A DNA stretch of 64,000 bases from Triglochin maritima. Taxonomy: Eukaryota > Streptophyta > Magnoliopsida > Alismatales > Juncaginaceae. The first letter of the stretch is position 1, and every line of letters begins with the position of its first letter. The position numbers and the translations under genes were made by a program. Shown in pieces: positions 1-11,406 of this stretch. The notes beneath the pieces were generated by a model. It was not told the origin of the DNA. It saw only the letters and a list, made by a program, of their open reading frames with translations, and made no database searches. The DNA is taken from positions 33,253,741 to 33,317,740 of the forward strand of contig OY821782.1 in the NCBI GenBank assembly GCA_963682175.1. Reading direction: 5' to 3'.

Positions 1-718
1 GAAGACCTTCGTAAACAATCTGACAAAGGCGCCACAACTTGATGTCATGGTAAGGGCGTGAGGATAGTAGCTCCTTGAACCTCTCTAAGTATGCATGGAA
101 TGGTTCGGTCTCATGTTGATAGAACGAATTGATTTCGTTCCTCAATTTTTGAGTCCGATGATTTGGGAAGTACTTCTTGAGGAATGTAGATTGAAACTCG
201 TCCTAAGTCTTAAAGGCATTCGCCTGGTTGCTGTACAACCACTTCTTGGCATCATCCTTTAGTGCAAAAGGAACGAGCCTAAGATGGATGGAGTCTGTGC
301 TAAGTTGTTGCAGCTTGAACATAGCACAGACTTCCTCAAATTCCCTGAGAAAGATATAGGGGCCACCCTTCCCAGTGAAGCGAGGGAGCATGGAAATAAA
401 CTGAGGCTTAACCTCAAAATGGTTCCCATTTGCCTCTGGTAATACGATGCATGAGGGTAGAGTTGTACGGCTCGGGTAGCATCGATCACGTAGAGGTATG
501 GGAACGATAACTGGAAGCACAGGTCGAAAAGGTGGGTCCAGCAACTGCTCCTCCTCACGGAAATTAGCAGCCATTGAACCCAGACTGCGTGCGACACGAG
601 AGGAGGAAGGTGTCGAGAAATCGATGACCGAAACCGGATTGACAACGCTCCTCGTCAAACGACCCCTCTCGTCTCGTGTCCACGAAAGCATACACAAAGG
701 TGCATGCACACAAACCAA
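1..718 (-). pseudogene. gag: Athila-type gag fragment (element Z)
   Basis: Capsid part of a Ty3/Gypsy gag, which would form the virus-like particle. The minus-strand frame from 718 has the Athila gag pattern: a basic N-terminus, a CYP-containing stretch, the block FEVKPQFISMLPRF, then YIFLREFEEVCAMF and FALKDDAKKWLYS. An in-frame TAG near 211 replaces the Trp expected before DEFQ, after which the same frame continues (FLKKYFPNHRT, EPFHAYLERFK, CQIVYEGL) to position 1. The natural start is uncertain; the first in-frame ATG, near 718, may lie upstream of the real one. No zinc knuckle or protease is inside the window. One stop and truncation by the window make it a pseudogene. Confidence 0.8.
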
Positions 719-1773
719 AACTTTTTTTTTCTTTTTTTCTTTTTCAAAGAATGTGCGTAGAGGAGAAGACGGGGGAGCACAGGAGAGAAAGAATGACTCA
801 GGAGAGAAGGGAACAAGTCCTTATGCTACGGCGGATGGGTACAGGTAGAAGCACACAAGCAAACAAGGCTCAAGCAATCCTAAGGTCGCTATAGGTCCTT
901 ACAGCTAGACGACGCCTAACTGCGAGGTCACACGGCCTCAACACGCATCACCTCCCTACGACGAGGACCACAAAGCCCAGCAAGGGAGCCAAGATCCGGA
1001 GATCTCGTCTCTCCTACAATCGACAAAGTGGGCAACGCCGATCAGGTTATGACGGTCGGGACCGGATCACTCTCCTAATGTGCCCGAAGTCCTTAGGGCC
1101 AATGTCTACTTGATTTTAAAAATTAGGCTCTTTATTAGTGTGGTTTGTGGGGCGAAGGAAAGGGTGATGAAATCCCCCACCTTATTTTTTATGGGACAAC
1201 CCCTCCTTAGTAGCGTTTTGGAGTCCTAATCTAGCAATCAACTCTCCAAACAAACGCTCAACTCACACTTGTTTCAATGCACTTCCTACTAACTAATGCA
1301 TGTTCATACGAAATGCAGGAATGAGAGTAGAAGGTGCGTACCTCACGCCAGCTCTCCAGCAACAGAAAATAAAGATAAGATAAAAGACAATCTAAATGCC
1401 TAAGTCACATACATGATGCATGACCTAAACAACAAGAATGCCTAATCTTTTGCTTTGAGTTTTAGGGTCCAAGTTGCTTAAGGGAGGTTTGATTATTGAT
1501 CTGGGAAAAAACAATAAGTCAAAACATGCCAAATCGAGTCCCAGATCACTATATCATATAAAGCAATACTCCACAGAAATATAGAGGTGAAATGAAACAA
1601 CCAGACCACCAGTTGGCGGTTGTAGACCGCTGATTGGCAGTCTTCTTCTCTCAGACCGCATCCAAATTTCACCAGATGCTTCCCCTTCTCAATGTTAGTC
1701 TCCTGAAACAAAGAAAACTACAAGACAAAAATTAAATCCACTCGAATCGTCCAAACAAGAGTCTGGACTGGCA
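719..1773 (-). other. 5' leader of element Z with two palindromes
   Basis: Non-coding leader between PBS and gag. It holds the block ATCCCCCACCTTATTTTTT near 1170, whose relative recurs in the leader of A (about 44190), B (5470) and D (19260). Two imperfect palindromes lie at 1603-1622 and 1624-1643; the first reached from the PBS begins about 150 nt from the PBS start. No ORF here looks like a protein. Confidence 0.6.
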
Positions 1774-1793
1774 CCTCCCCGGCAACGGTGCCA
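1774..1793 (-). other. Primer binding site of element Z
   Basis: Reverse complement reads TGGCACCGTTGCCGGGGAGG, one base off the PBS of B and D. The sequence fits the 3' end of tRNA-Asp, the primer usual for Athila elements. It is separated from the LTR by AGCTTT. Confidence 0.85.
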
Positions 1794-1799
1794 AAAGCT

Positions 1800-2957
1800 T
1801 GTTGAACGTTGTATTTAAACCGCAAGTGCACAGCCGCGATGAAGCGGTGGCAAGTACGGGTCATCCTCAGGGAGGTGAGCAGCCTCTTGTTTATCAGAAA
1901 TCAAGTGGGGGAGAAAGATTGATTACACTACTCTAAACTACGCTAAGAAGTATGAATGCGAACGAAAGAAACAAACAATGAAATGACAACTAAGCTAAGA
2001 ACAAAAGAAGAATGCTGGAATACAGATATGGGAAAACCCCTAAGGGGTGGAGTAAGTGCACACAAGCAAAGAGGTGGGTGTTGAACACATTCTTTAAGCA
2101 CAAATAAAGGTGGTGTTATCATGCATAAGAAGTGTCTAAATGTTGTGGCAAAACCTATCAATCTATTCACCAACTTAGTTTATTAACATTTACATATGCA
2201 AGATGTTTATTTCAGAACCTAAACAAGCATGAGAGGTGTCTAATCATTTTGGCAAAACTCATCAAGTTATAAATTCTATCCTAAACAAGCAAGCATACAT
2301 TCATGTTTTATCAACACAATGGAAATAAAGCATTCAATCCATTCTCATTTGCATGTATGTACATCTACTCCACCCCCAAAGGGGATGGAACTACTCACTA
2401 AACATTACACTAATTATTAAACTAAACAAAGAAAGCATATTAACTAAGCTAATAAAACTAATGAAATGAGATTAACCAAAGCAAAACAAGAAACATAAAA
2501 CAAACAACATAATAAAGAAAACTTGTATTAAAATGACTCACATTAAAAGTATCATCCTCCTATTTAGTGTGTGTTTCAAGGCCTCACTTCTAGTAGGAAG
2601 AATAGCCACTCAAAATATGGAGTGATTACAATGGAAGGTGAAGAGTTCTATTTATAACCATGGAAAAAAGCAAACCGGGACAATCCCCCGATGTGGGACT
2701 AAACAGATACCAAATGGTGTGGAGTATTCTGTTTTGCTATTAGGTCCTTCTGTCTTACATTCAGGTCCTTCTCCCTTGCATCTTAGTCCCAGATCTCACA
2801 ATTCAGTCCTTTTTCCCATCTTTTGGGTTCTTTTATGCTTCATCTCATCAAACCTATTTATTCCTGAAAACTAAACATAAAACTCGTAACATAACATTGT
2901 TTAGGTGAAAGATAATGGATATAAGATACAAATATAAGCATGAAATAATGTCAATCA
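1800..2957 (-). repeat. LTR of element Z (Athila-like)
   Basis: In its own orientation it starts TGATTGACATTATTTCATGC and ends GTTCAACA just before the PBS. It is about 1.16 kb, shorter than the 1537 bp LTR of A, with internal deletions. Shared landmarks are TCCCACATCGGGGGATTGTC, the CCACCCC(C)AAAGGGG box and the terminal GTGCACTTGCGG block next to the PBS. Confidence 0.8.
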
Positions 2958-3562
2958 ATTCGCGAGAAGAAGAAGACCCTGGTGATTTTCGGTCGAACGT
3001 GACCCCCTTTGCCGTTCGACCGTCTGAATATAAAATAAGTCAGTTTGGATTTATACTGCAAGACGGTCGACCGATTAAATGAACTGTTTGAGTAAGTTTG
3101 ACCGATTAATGCGAAGTTGTTCGACCGTTCGTGTAGTTTTGGTCGACTAAATATGTGATATTGTCCAACCGTTTATATAGTTTCGGTCGACCGGTTATAT
3201 ATGGTTTGTTCGACCGTTTCCATGCTTTTGTTCAACTAAATTATGATGTTGTGTGGGCGGTTTGTGAATACTCAAATTCAGTGATTTTGTTGGTAAGTGA
3301 TGTTTCATGTTATCTTTTGTATACTATGCTGGATGTTGTTCAACTCTGTGGGGGCGTGGAGACTGCCTAGCCTTTACGACGGCGGAGTAGATAGACTCTG
3401 TGAGGTGAGGTTGCTGCCCAGCCCTTACGGCGGAGGAGTTGACCATCGTACTATTATCTGGCGGATGTTATGTTGATTTATGTATACTTTTGTATGTACT
3501 CTTATGAGTCAAGTATGTGGCCGATGATATATTCCGGTAAAGTATGTGACCGATTATATATG
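2958..3562 (+). repeat. Long LTR#1, first segment (Tekay/Del-like)
   Basis: Part of a long LTR aligning by eye with 41703-42052 plus 52754-53180 and, more distantly, with 61886-64000. It carries repeated GGTCGACCG-type palindromes and the GTGGGGGCGTGGAGACTGCC block. It is split by element Z at its left and B at its right; its own start is not visible. Assignment to Tekay/Del rests on the relation to the LTR at 61886, whose family uses an iMet-type PBS and is joined to a Tekay-like protease. Confidence 0.6.
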
Positions 3563-4793
3563 TGATGCATTGCATACATTTCATCATATGTCTTTCATTT
3601 AGATTACTTTTACATCAATAAATGCTACTAAGGTATGTCTTTAGTTTTATTTACAGAATACAGGGACCTGAATGCAATTTACCCACATCCCGAGCATAAA
3701 CGCGTGCAAAAGACTCATTTCTATCATAAAGACCAAGCTCAAGATTATCGGGTTTCAAATGGAAATGTATCCAAGCATAAAAGCATTCAAGTCCTAATTA
3801 CAAAAAGAACAAGGACTTAAGCACAAAAGTAGTCGGGGACTTAATTGCAAAAAGTCAAGGACCTAATTGCAAATCACGAGTAGCTTTTATTATCTTGGCG
3901 AAAATCTAAAGAAAAAATCAATGTAGATCTCCAAACATATAAAGGAATTAATCCGGAGCTCAAAAGAATGGAAAGAATCAATCCAGACGCGCAAAGGAGG
4001 ATCAAATCATACCAAAAACACACAGCAAAAATCCGGATTAAATCAGAGGATATTGTGCGGCAAAATCGCCGCATATCACGTGCATTGTGCGGCAAAAACG
4101 CCACCCCAGAGCCGATCCGTGTGCTCCAATTTTGTCCACTCGTGTCTGGACACGTGTACTCTCCAATTCTATACTTAGGTCTCTTGTAACAACTATAAAT
4201 AGCCCCGAGAACGATGTTAGAAGGGTCCTTGGCCTTAGACCTAGTTTTTAGTTGTTGTTTTTATTTGTAGTCTTTTTTTTTGGAGTAATAAAATTCTGTC
4301 TTTTATTTCTTGTTTTTATTTTTCTTTTGTAATACCTCTAGGATCCCTTCTTCCTCCCTCCATGAGTTTCTAACTCTTTCCAAAGGGTGGAGGTGACGGA
4401 TTTAGGGTGAAGAGAAGATGAATGAATGTTATTATTTTAAGTTCGGGATTAGTATATTTTGATTACTTGAGTTTATGTTAAATCATTTATCATGTAATGC
4501 TTCATAACTAACATGATTTATTATAAGTTTCTGAATTCTCTAATCTAAACCCTAAATCTAAACCTCCACCCAACGGAATTCACTGCTTTGTTCTTGTTTT
4601 AATTTTAATTGTTCTTATTTCTTGCTTTAGATAATTAAAACCCAAAAATCTCAAAACCCAATCTATTCTTCTCTCCGTCTTTTCCCCAATCGAAATCACA
4701 CTAATAACAAATCTCTCCCTCCTTGTGTTCGACCCGTATTTGCCACGTCTTCATTGACGCCGTGCACTTGCGGTATAAATTTAATTCCCATCA
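3563..4793 (+). repeat. 5' LTR of element B
   Basis: Starts TGATGCATTGCATACATT and ends AATTCCCATCA. A TATA box TATAAAT lies at 4194-4200, and a GCGGC-type palindrome pair at 4055-4074 and 4087-4104 lies upstream of it in U3. An AATAAA signal follows near 4287. The end next to the PBS carries the GTGCACTTGCGGTATAAATT block shared with D. Confidence 0.92.
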
Positions 4794-4799
4794 AGTTTT

Positions 4800-4819
4800 T
4801 GGCGCCGTTGCCGGGGAGG
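4800..4819 (+). other. Primer binding site of element B
   Basis: TGGCGCCGTTGCCGGGGAGG, six bases after the LTR end. It fits the tRNA-Asp 3' end, as in Athila elements. Confidence 0.9.
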
Positions 4820-6095
4820 CGACGTAGATTTTGTTTTTTTGTTGATTTCGATTCTATTCTGTTTATCTTGTGCGCGATCTAAGTATTTGGATTTGTGTTT
4901 CAGGAGACAACAGAGCGCGCGGCGAAATCTGAACGCAGTCTGAGCAACAAGGGCGGCGGAATCACCGCATATCAAGAAGAACTTGCGGCAGAATCGCCGC
5001 ACAACAGAGGCTTCTGGGCGTCAAATTTTTCTGGGGTCGTCTCCATCTCTGGGTGGATGCTCTGGAAAGTTCGAGAGCGGGCGGTGAACCCGACTGAGCA
5101 TTGGGTAGGTAACCTTTGTTGCCTTTGTCCTCGTACTTTCTAGTTTCGGAAAATTTCCTTTTGTAGAACTGCACGTGTTAAGCTTAAATTCCATAATTGG
5201 CAATAATTCCACTCTGACCTAAAAATTGGCAAAACTAGAAGAACTTAGTGCATGCATCATATAATGTTTTGTTTGCATTATTCTTGCAAATTAATTCTTG
5301 TTGAAGAGTGCTGGAGGCAAGGTACGTATTGCGGTTTTATCGATTGCATTTAAGCATATAATATAATTTGCATGCAACCTTGAAATTGCCCCCTCTAAAG
5401 ACCATTGTTTGACTATCTTTGTTAGATCTAAGTTAAACTATCTTAAGGGCAACTCTGTAGGGAAAGATACGGTGGGGATTTCATCACCCTTCCGTGGCCC
5501 ACAAATCACAATCCTAAAGTGTCACCCAAGCCTTAAATTAAAATCAACTAGACATTGACCCCTAAGGACTCGGACTCAATTAAGGAGAAGATTGGTTTGA
5601 CTTGCTATGACCTGAAGCTGATTGAATTTAATTTGGTGTCTAGAAAGTGTTTTTGTGTCGACGTAAGTCTTCCAAGCGAAGTAGTTGTCTAATTGGCACC
5701 GACTCTGTCGGAAGCGCCCCCACTAGCTATACACGGCCTGGCCAAGTTGGTTTGATTAGTGAGGGAGGTGAATCAAGCGAATCAATTCGACTCAACCAGT
5801 TAGGAGTCGTCTAGATCTAAGCGACACTAGGTCTTGGATTGTTTGAACCGTGCTTTCTTAGGAATTTTCTGACCAACCCTCTTTCTATCTTTAGAGTTAG
5901 GTTTCCCTTCTCATCTGAGTCTTCTTTCTCCTCTCACCTCAATTCTCTAGATTAGGATTCCTTTCTCATCTTTCCCCATTCTATTGTTTGTTTCCCTTTT
6001 GAAAAAAAAACGAAAAAAAACATATAAAAAAAACGAAAATATAAAAAAAAATGTAATTAATTCTTGAAATTAAATTTGGAATTTAAATTTGGAAT
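4820..6095 (+). other. 5' leader of element B
   Basis: Non-coding leader of about 1.3 kb. Palindromes GCGGCGGAATCACCGC (4953-4968) and TGCGGCAGAATCGCCGCA (about 4984-5001) start 153 nt after the PBS start. The block GGTGGGGATTTCATCACCC (about 5471) is shared with A, D and Z leaders. An A-rich stretch lies at 6001-6050. No convincing ORF. Confidence 0.65.
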
Positions 6096-8665
6096 TTGAA
6101 TTCAAAAATTGATTCAACCCGGTGCACTCAGATTTGGATTCGGGACTTGAGTAATCGACTCTCACGAGTTCATCTAGATTCCAGTCTAGAGCTTAGCCCC
6201 AATCCATCTGCTGCACCACCTCACCCGGATCCAATGGGTGAGAACGTAGTGGACCTACCTGTTGCACAACCTATAACTCTGAGGGATCGATGCTATCCAG
6301 CGATGGCTGCTCAGCCATCGTGCATCATTATGCCCACCATACCGGGTCGCGACTTCGAACTTAAGGCACAATACATGAGTATGTTGCCTAAGTTCACCTC
6401 TAGGGAAGACCCATATCTCTTCCTTAGAGAATTTGAGGAAATCTGCTCTCTTATGCAATACCAGCATATCCTTGAGGAGGCAGTGCGTCTGAAATTCGTG
6501 CATCTAGCACTAAAGGACGACGCTAAGAAATGATTTTATAGTCTAGCCGAAAGATCTATTAGGAGTTGGGCTGAGTTTGTTCAAGTATTCCTGAAAAAAT
6601 ATTTCTCCAACCATAAGACTATGAGGATTAGGAATGAAATTGTTGCATTCGTTCAGTCTGAGAGCGAGCCGTTCTATTCCTATCTAGAAAGATTTAAAAG
6701 TGTTCTGACCCAATGCCCTCATCATGGAATTCCAAGATGGCAATTATGCCAAATTATTTATGAGGGATTGACACCCACATCTAGGGTTATGGTAGAATCC
6801 GTAAGCCAAGGGAACTTCATGTCGAAAAATGAAAATGATGCCTGGACTTTTCTTGAGGATTTAGCTGAAAAAAGTATGCAATGAGACAATGCTAGAACAC
6901 CGCTTAACCCGAGTATTGGATCTAGAATAGCAAGTCAACCCAAACCAGGTGTCTTAGCTGTAGATGCCAACATAGCGGCTGAAGCAAAATTAGCTACCCT
7001 TATGCGCAGAATGGAAAGTCTAGAGCTACAAACCCAAACCCGAGTGAATCAAGCCTCGTCTATCCCTTGCTCTAGATGTGGTCAGATTGGTCATGTAATG
7101 GAGGATTGTGCGGACTGGGAACAAGTTAACGCCATGTATAACCATGCTAGAAATGACCCATACGCATCAACCTATAACTCGGGTTGGCGTAATAATTCCA
7201 ATTTCTCATCAAGCCAACAAGGTCAACCTCCTAGACAACAACCAAACCCGTATAACCAAAATAATACATCATCTGGGTTTAGTAACAATGGCGATCATGA
7301 GGTTAGGTTGACAAGCTTAGAAAATTTGATGAAAACCTTTATACAAACAACCAACCAGACCTTCCAAAGGCTAGAGACACAAGTCAGCCAACTAGCACAA
7401 ATAGTAGGTGAAAGAGAAAAAGGTCGGTTTCCAAGTCAACCTGAGGTGAACCCTAGATCTAATAATTCATATCAATCCTATCAAGCACCTTCAGGAAATA
7501 ACAACCCTAGACCGGTTCAAATGGTTAATGAGGAAGGACCATTCCAACAAATAAATGTTGTAGTATCATTACGGTCCGGAAGACAAGTTGATAACAATGT
7601 GGTAAATCCTAGAACGTCTAATCAATCTAGCCATCAAGCTACCACATATGACCTAACCATTGAACCCGACGTCCAATCTGAGACGGCCAACCCACCTACT
7701 CAACCTGAACCCATAGCTCAACCTGAACCTGAGCGAGTCTATGTTCCTAAAGCCACATTCCCCAATAGACTCAAAAAGAACTCAAGTGCACAAATAGAGA
7801 AAATCTTGGAAGTATTTAAGCAAGTTAAGGTGAACATTTCACTCTTAGACATGATTCAACAAATACCTGCTTATGCTAAATTCTTAAAAGATTTGTGCAC
7901 TAAAAAGCGAAAAACGAACGTACCAAAGAAGGCATTCTTAACTGCAAACATAAGTTCTATTTTGTCCAACATATCTCCTATAAAATATAAGGATCTTGGA
8001 TGTCCCACAATTTCATGTGCAATAGGAGATACTTTTATCAACAAAGCCCTTCTAGACCTTGGTGCTAGTGTTAACCTACTCCCGTTCTCTGTCTACGAGC
8101 AACTCAACCTTGGTCCACTAAAACCCTCTAAGACAACATTCAATTTGTTGATTGCTCTATTAAGAAACCAAGAGGTGTAGTCGAGGATGTTTTGATTATG
8201 GTTGGTCACTTCATTTACCCAGTGGATTTTGTCGTTCTAGACACTGAACCTGTTGTCGATCCTAAGAGACAAATCCCTGTAATACTAGGCAGACCCTTCT
8301 TAGCCACTTCTGAAGCATTGATAAACTGTCGAAATGGGCTCATGCAATTATCTTTTGGGAATTTAAAAGATGAATTTAATATCTTTCATGTTGATAGTGA
8401 GCCAGAAATAATATGCAATCAAAGTGATGTTGTGATGAGAGCACGTATCTATAAGGTTTCTGAATCAAATAAATCATCACAAAATCAAAAAGGAAGTGAG
8501 AAAAGGAGGAGTAATTCTGCGACACACCCACCATCACTCGAGCAAATAAGAGAACCAATACATGTGAGGGGTGTGGAATCTGTGCCTCAGTGCAACATGT
8601 GGAACAATTCAACTGGATACATGCACCAACATGGTGTCATTCAATCCAGTTCTGACTATGGTTAA
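6096..8665 (+). pseudogene. gag: gag-protease polyprotein of element B, broken
   Basis: Gag forms the particle and the aspartic protease matures it. In order: a conserved N-terminal segment (PPHPDPMGENVVD), the capsid core (FELKAQYMSMLPKF, LFLREFEEICSLM, LKDDAKK), a zinc knuckle CSRCGQIGHVMEDC (about 7071), an Asn/Gln-rich linker, and the protease with active site LLDLGASVNLLP (about 8050) and flap-side motif ILGRPFL. DLG instead of DTG is usual for Athila. Lesions: TGA at 6531-6533 (also present in D), TGA near 6883 where D has Trp, and a 1-bp frameshift near 8140. It ends at 8665. The true start codon is unclear because B and D differ in frame before the conserved segment. Confidence 0.85.
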
Positions 8666-9754
8666 CTCTGAGCAAATTCAACCCCTCTACCGCAATTTAA
8701 CTCAGGTAATAAGTGCATTTGCTTTTTCTTTTTCTTTGCATACATTGATGACAATGCATGATTTAGGTGTGTGTGTGTGGGGGGGGGTCTATCTATCTGT
8801 TTTATTTTTCTGTTAAAAAAAATATAAAAAAAAATTCAATGCTTCATGACATAGCTTAAGATTGAACCACCAAAACCTATGTACAAATTGCATTGAGTTT
8901 TTTGTTCCTTATTATATAGTTCTGCTTGTAGAAACTGTGACATAAATCTAAGTTCCAAAGAAATAACCCATTACCCTTTAAGACATGTATGCACTTAAAT
9001 TGGATGAATCAAATCTTTGAAGTGGTTGATAAAAAGCAGAGGTTGAGGAAAATATACCGGGAAGTGTGGACTTCTAATAGCAATTAAGCCTTGAGGAAAA
9101 TAAAAATAAAGGAATAAAGTGAGGAAACACATTTTGCAAAATAACTACAAAAGCCCAAGCCTTTGAGTCACTGGTCCGTAGGGGTATCTTGAAACCTGGT
9201 AACTTGAGTCTACCAACTCGGGATTATCGACCAAACTCGCTACACGAATGCAAAAAGGGTAAAAGTGTCAAAAAACAAATGTGTTGAATCACGGGAAAAA
9301 AAAATACTCAAGGCCCAAAGCTAAAAGAATGATCCATGCCATGGTTGATCCGAATGATACTTCACCACCAGAGGAGGCGTGCAAAATAATTTAAGTGATA
9401 TCATGTGTAGAAGGGTTAGTGGTGTGAATGTTGGAGGAACAAAGACCAAGTCATATTTTTAATGAGTTAGATTCATATAATGAGCATACAAGAATTCGAA
9501 GTGAGATGTATAAAGTTGAGGTGGAGATATTAAGAGCTATTAATGGAATGTTGATTTAAGACTTTGTGGGTGTGTCAACTGAAAACCCTCATGAGACAAA
9601 ACTCGTCCTCTAAGGAAACTTGGAGGTTTAAAGGCTTGTTGCACATGCTAAGTGCAACCGTGATTCCTACGAAAGTGAGTTAGGATTTCCCTGTTTTTAT
9701 TTTTCGTATCTTCTGTTTTGCTAGGGACTAGCAAAATCTAGGTGTGGGGGTATT
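8666..9754 (+). other. 3' non-coding region of element B, no pol
   Basis: Occupies the place of pol. It starts with a CATTG-ATGA-CAATG hairpin (8744-8757) followed by a purine tract AGGTGTG...GGGG (about 8764-8790) that resembles the terminal PPT. Near the far end is a structured block (9607-9690) shared with A and D. The terminal PPT AGGTGTGGGGGTATTT is at 9740-9754. No RT or integrase motif in any frame. Confidence 0.7.
9607..9658 (+). other. Conserved hairpin pair in the 3' region of B
   Basis: Hairpin 1: CCTCTAAG-GAAA-CTTGGAGG at 9607-9626, a GNRA tetraloop with one G-T pair. Hairpin 2: GTTGCAC...GTGCAAC at 9638-9658. It is followed by CCTACGAAAGTGAGTTAGG, which is identical in A and D. 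Matching structures are at 51064-51115 (A) and 23345-23396 (D). Confidence 0.6.
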
Positions 9755-10984
9755 TGATGCATTGCATACATTGCATCATATGTCTTTCATTTAGATTACT
9801 TTTACATCAATAAATGCTACTAAGGTATGTGTTTAGTCTTATTTACAGAATACAGGGACCTGAATGCAATTTACCCACATCCCGAGCATAAACGCGTGCA
9901 AAAGACTCATTTCTATCATAAAGACCAAGCTCAAGATTATCGGGTTTCAAATGGAAATGTATCCAAGCATAAAAGCATTCAAGTTCTAATTACAAAAAGA
10001 ACAAGGACTTAAGCACAAAAGTAGCCGGGGACTTAATTGCAAAAAGTCAAGGACCTAATTGCAAATCACGAGTAGCTTTTATTATCTTGGAGAAAATCTA
10101 AAGAAAAATCAATGTAGATCTCCAAACATATAAAGGAATTAATCCGGAGCTCAAAAGAATGGAAAGAATCAATCCAGACGCGCAAAGGAGGATCAAATCA
10201 TACCAAAAACACACAGCAAAAATCAGGATTAAATCAGAGGATATTGTGCGACGAAATCGCCGCATATCACATGCATTGTGCGGCGAAAACGCTGCCCCAG
10301 AGCCGATCCGTGTGCTCCAATTTTGTCCAGTCGTGTCTGGACACGTGTACTCTCCAATTCTATACTTCGGTCTCTTGTAACAACTATAAATAGCCCCGAG
10401 AACGATGTTAGAAGGGTCCTTGGCCTTAGACCTAGTTTTTAGTTGTTGTTTTTATTTGTAGTCTTTTTCTTTGGAGTAATAAAATTCTGTCTTTTATTTC
10501 TTGTTTTTAGTTTTCTTTTGTAATACCTCTAGGATCCCTTCTTCCTCCCTCCATGAGTTTCTAACTCTTTCCAAAGGGTGGAGGTGACGGATTTAGGGTG
10601 AAGAGAAGATGAATGAATGTTATTATTTTAAGTTCATGATTAGTATATTTTGATTACTTGAGTTTATGTTAAATCATTTATCATGTAATGCTTCATAACT
10701 AACATGATTTATTATAAGTTTCTGAATTCTCTAATCTAAACCCTAAATCTAAACCTCCACCCAACGGAATTCACTTCTTTGTTCTTGTTTTAATTTTAAT
10801 TGTTCTTGTTTCTTGCTTTAGATAATTAAAACCCAAAAATCTCAAAACCCAATCTATTCTTCTCTCCTTCTTTTCCCCAATCGAAATCACACTAATAACA
10901 AATCTCTCCCTCCTTGTGTTCGACCCGTATTTGTCACGTCTTCATTGACGCCGTGCACTTGCGGTATAAATTTAATTCTCATCA
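9755..10984 (+). repeat. 3' LTR of element B
   Basis: Same length as the 5' LTR to within one base, starting TGATGCATTGCATACATT and ending AATTCTCATCA. Differences from the 5' LTR are scattered point changes, so the insertion is not brand new. The copy of the U3 palindromes is at about 10248 and 10278. Confidence 0.92.
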
Positions 10985-11366
10985 ATATGCCGGCAAAGTA
11001 TGTGGCCGACGATATTTCCTACTAATTGGATGTGACGGGTGACCATGTAGGGCCCGCTGTTATTATTAATGTAGATGTTCTTTTATTATGTTAAGTAAAG
11101 TTCTGTGTTACTGTACTATATACCGTGTGTACTAGTATGATAGGTATTATGTAATAAGATATCATATGCAAATATGTGGATTTAGCATACGGGGTTTCCT
11201 TATGGAAACTCAGGCATAGTTCCATGTTGTTTTTCAGGCCCGGATCAGCAATGAGAGGGTGGGGATTGAGGACGAGCACACCATTACTGGATTCTTTTGT
11301 CTTACTTTGAGGTTGTTATCATTACATGTGTATAGTCCATATTGTCATCTTGAATGTAATCATACT
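10985..11366 (+). repeat. Long LTR#1, continuation after element B
   Basis: Starts with the second ATATG duplication and continues the LTR#1 sequence, parallel to 53160-53540 (block GATGTGACGGGTGACCATGT) and to 63660-63900 (TACTAGTATGATAGGT, GGAAACTCAGG). The match stops near 11366. Confidence 0.65.
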
Positions 11367-11406
11367 TTTGACAATCTTCTGATTACATGTGTATACTCAA
11401 TATATA
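11367..11406. other. Deletion junction between LTR#1 and element C
   Basis: About 40 bp matching neither neighbour well. It contains ATTACATGTGTATACTCA, nearly a repeat of 11321-11338, which looks like filler copied during break repair. The first ~290 bp of element C's LTR and the whole 5' end of element E are missing at this point. Confidence 0.45.

Larger units (their letters stand above)
1..2957 (-). mobile_element. Athila-like Ty3/Gypsy element Z, partial
   Basis: Minus-strand element cut by the window start. Reading from right to left it shows an LTR (2957 to 1800), a PBS (1793-1774), a long leader with a conserved block also found in element A, and a gag remnant running off the edge. 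It sits in a long LTR whose other copy reads across this point at about 41700, so Z inserted there; the flank next to its LTR is ATTCG. The partner end and target-site duplication are outside the window. LTR ends TGATTGAC and the PBS type match element A, so Z and A are one family. Confidence 0.85.
3563..10984 (+). mobile_element. Complete non-autonomous Athila-like element B (gag-PR only)
   Basis: Two LTRs of 1231 and 1230 bp flank a 4.96 kb interior with PBS, leader, gag-protease and a PPT. The target-site duplication is ATATG at 3558-3562 and 10985-10989, and LTR#1 reads across the insertion. No reverse transcriptase, RNase H or integrase motif is found between the protease (ends 8665) and the 3' LTR (9755); that stretch is non-coding. 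The interior is only about half that of element A. D (17357-24690) has the same architecture, so this is a family trait and not damage in one copy. It probably moved using proteins of an autonomous relative. Confidence 0.9.

Noticed and set aside
3635..4189. Small frames in the LTRs of B, repeated at 9827-10380
   Set aside because: They are duplicated only because the LTR is duplicated. They are not conserved as protein in D and contain promoter sequence.
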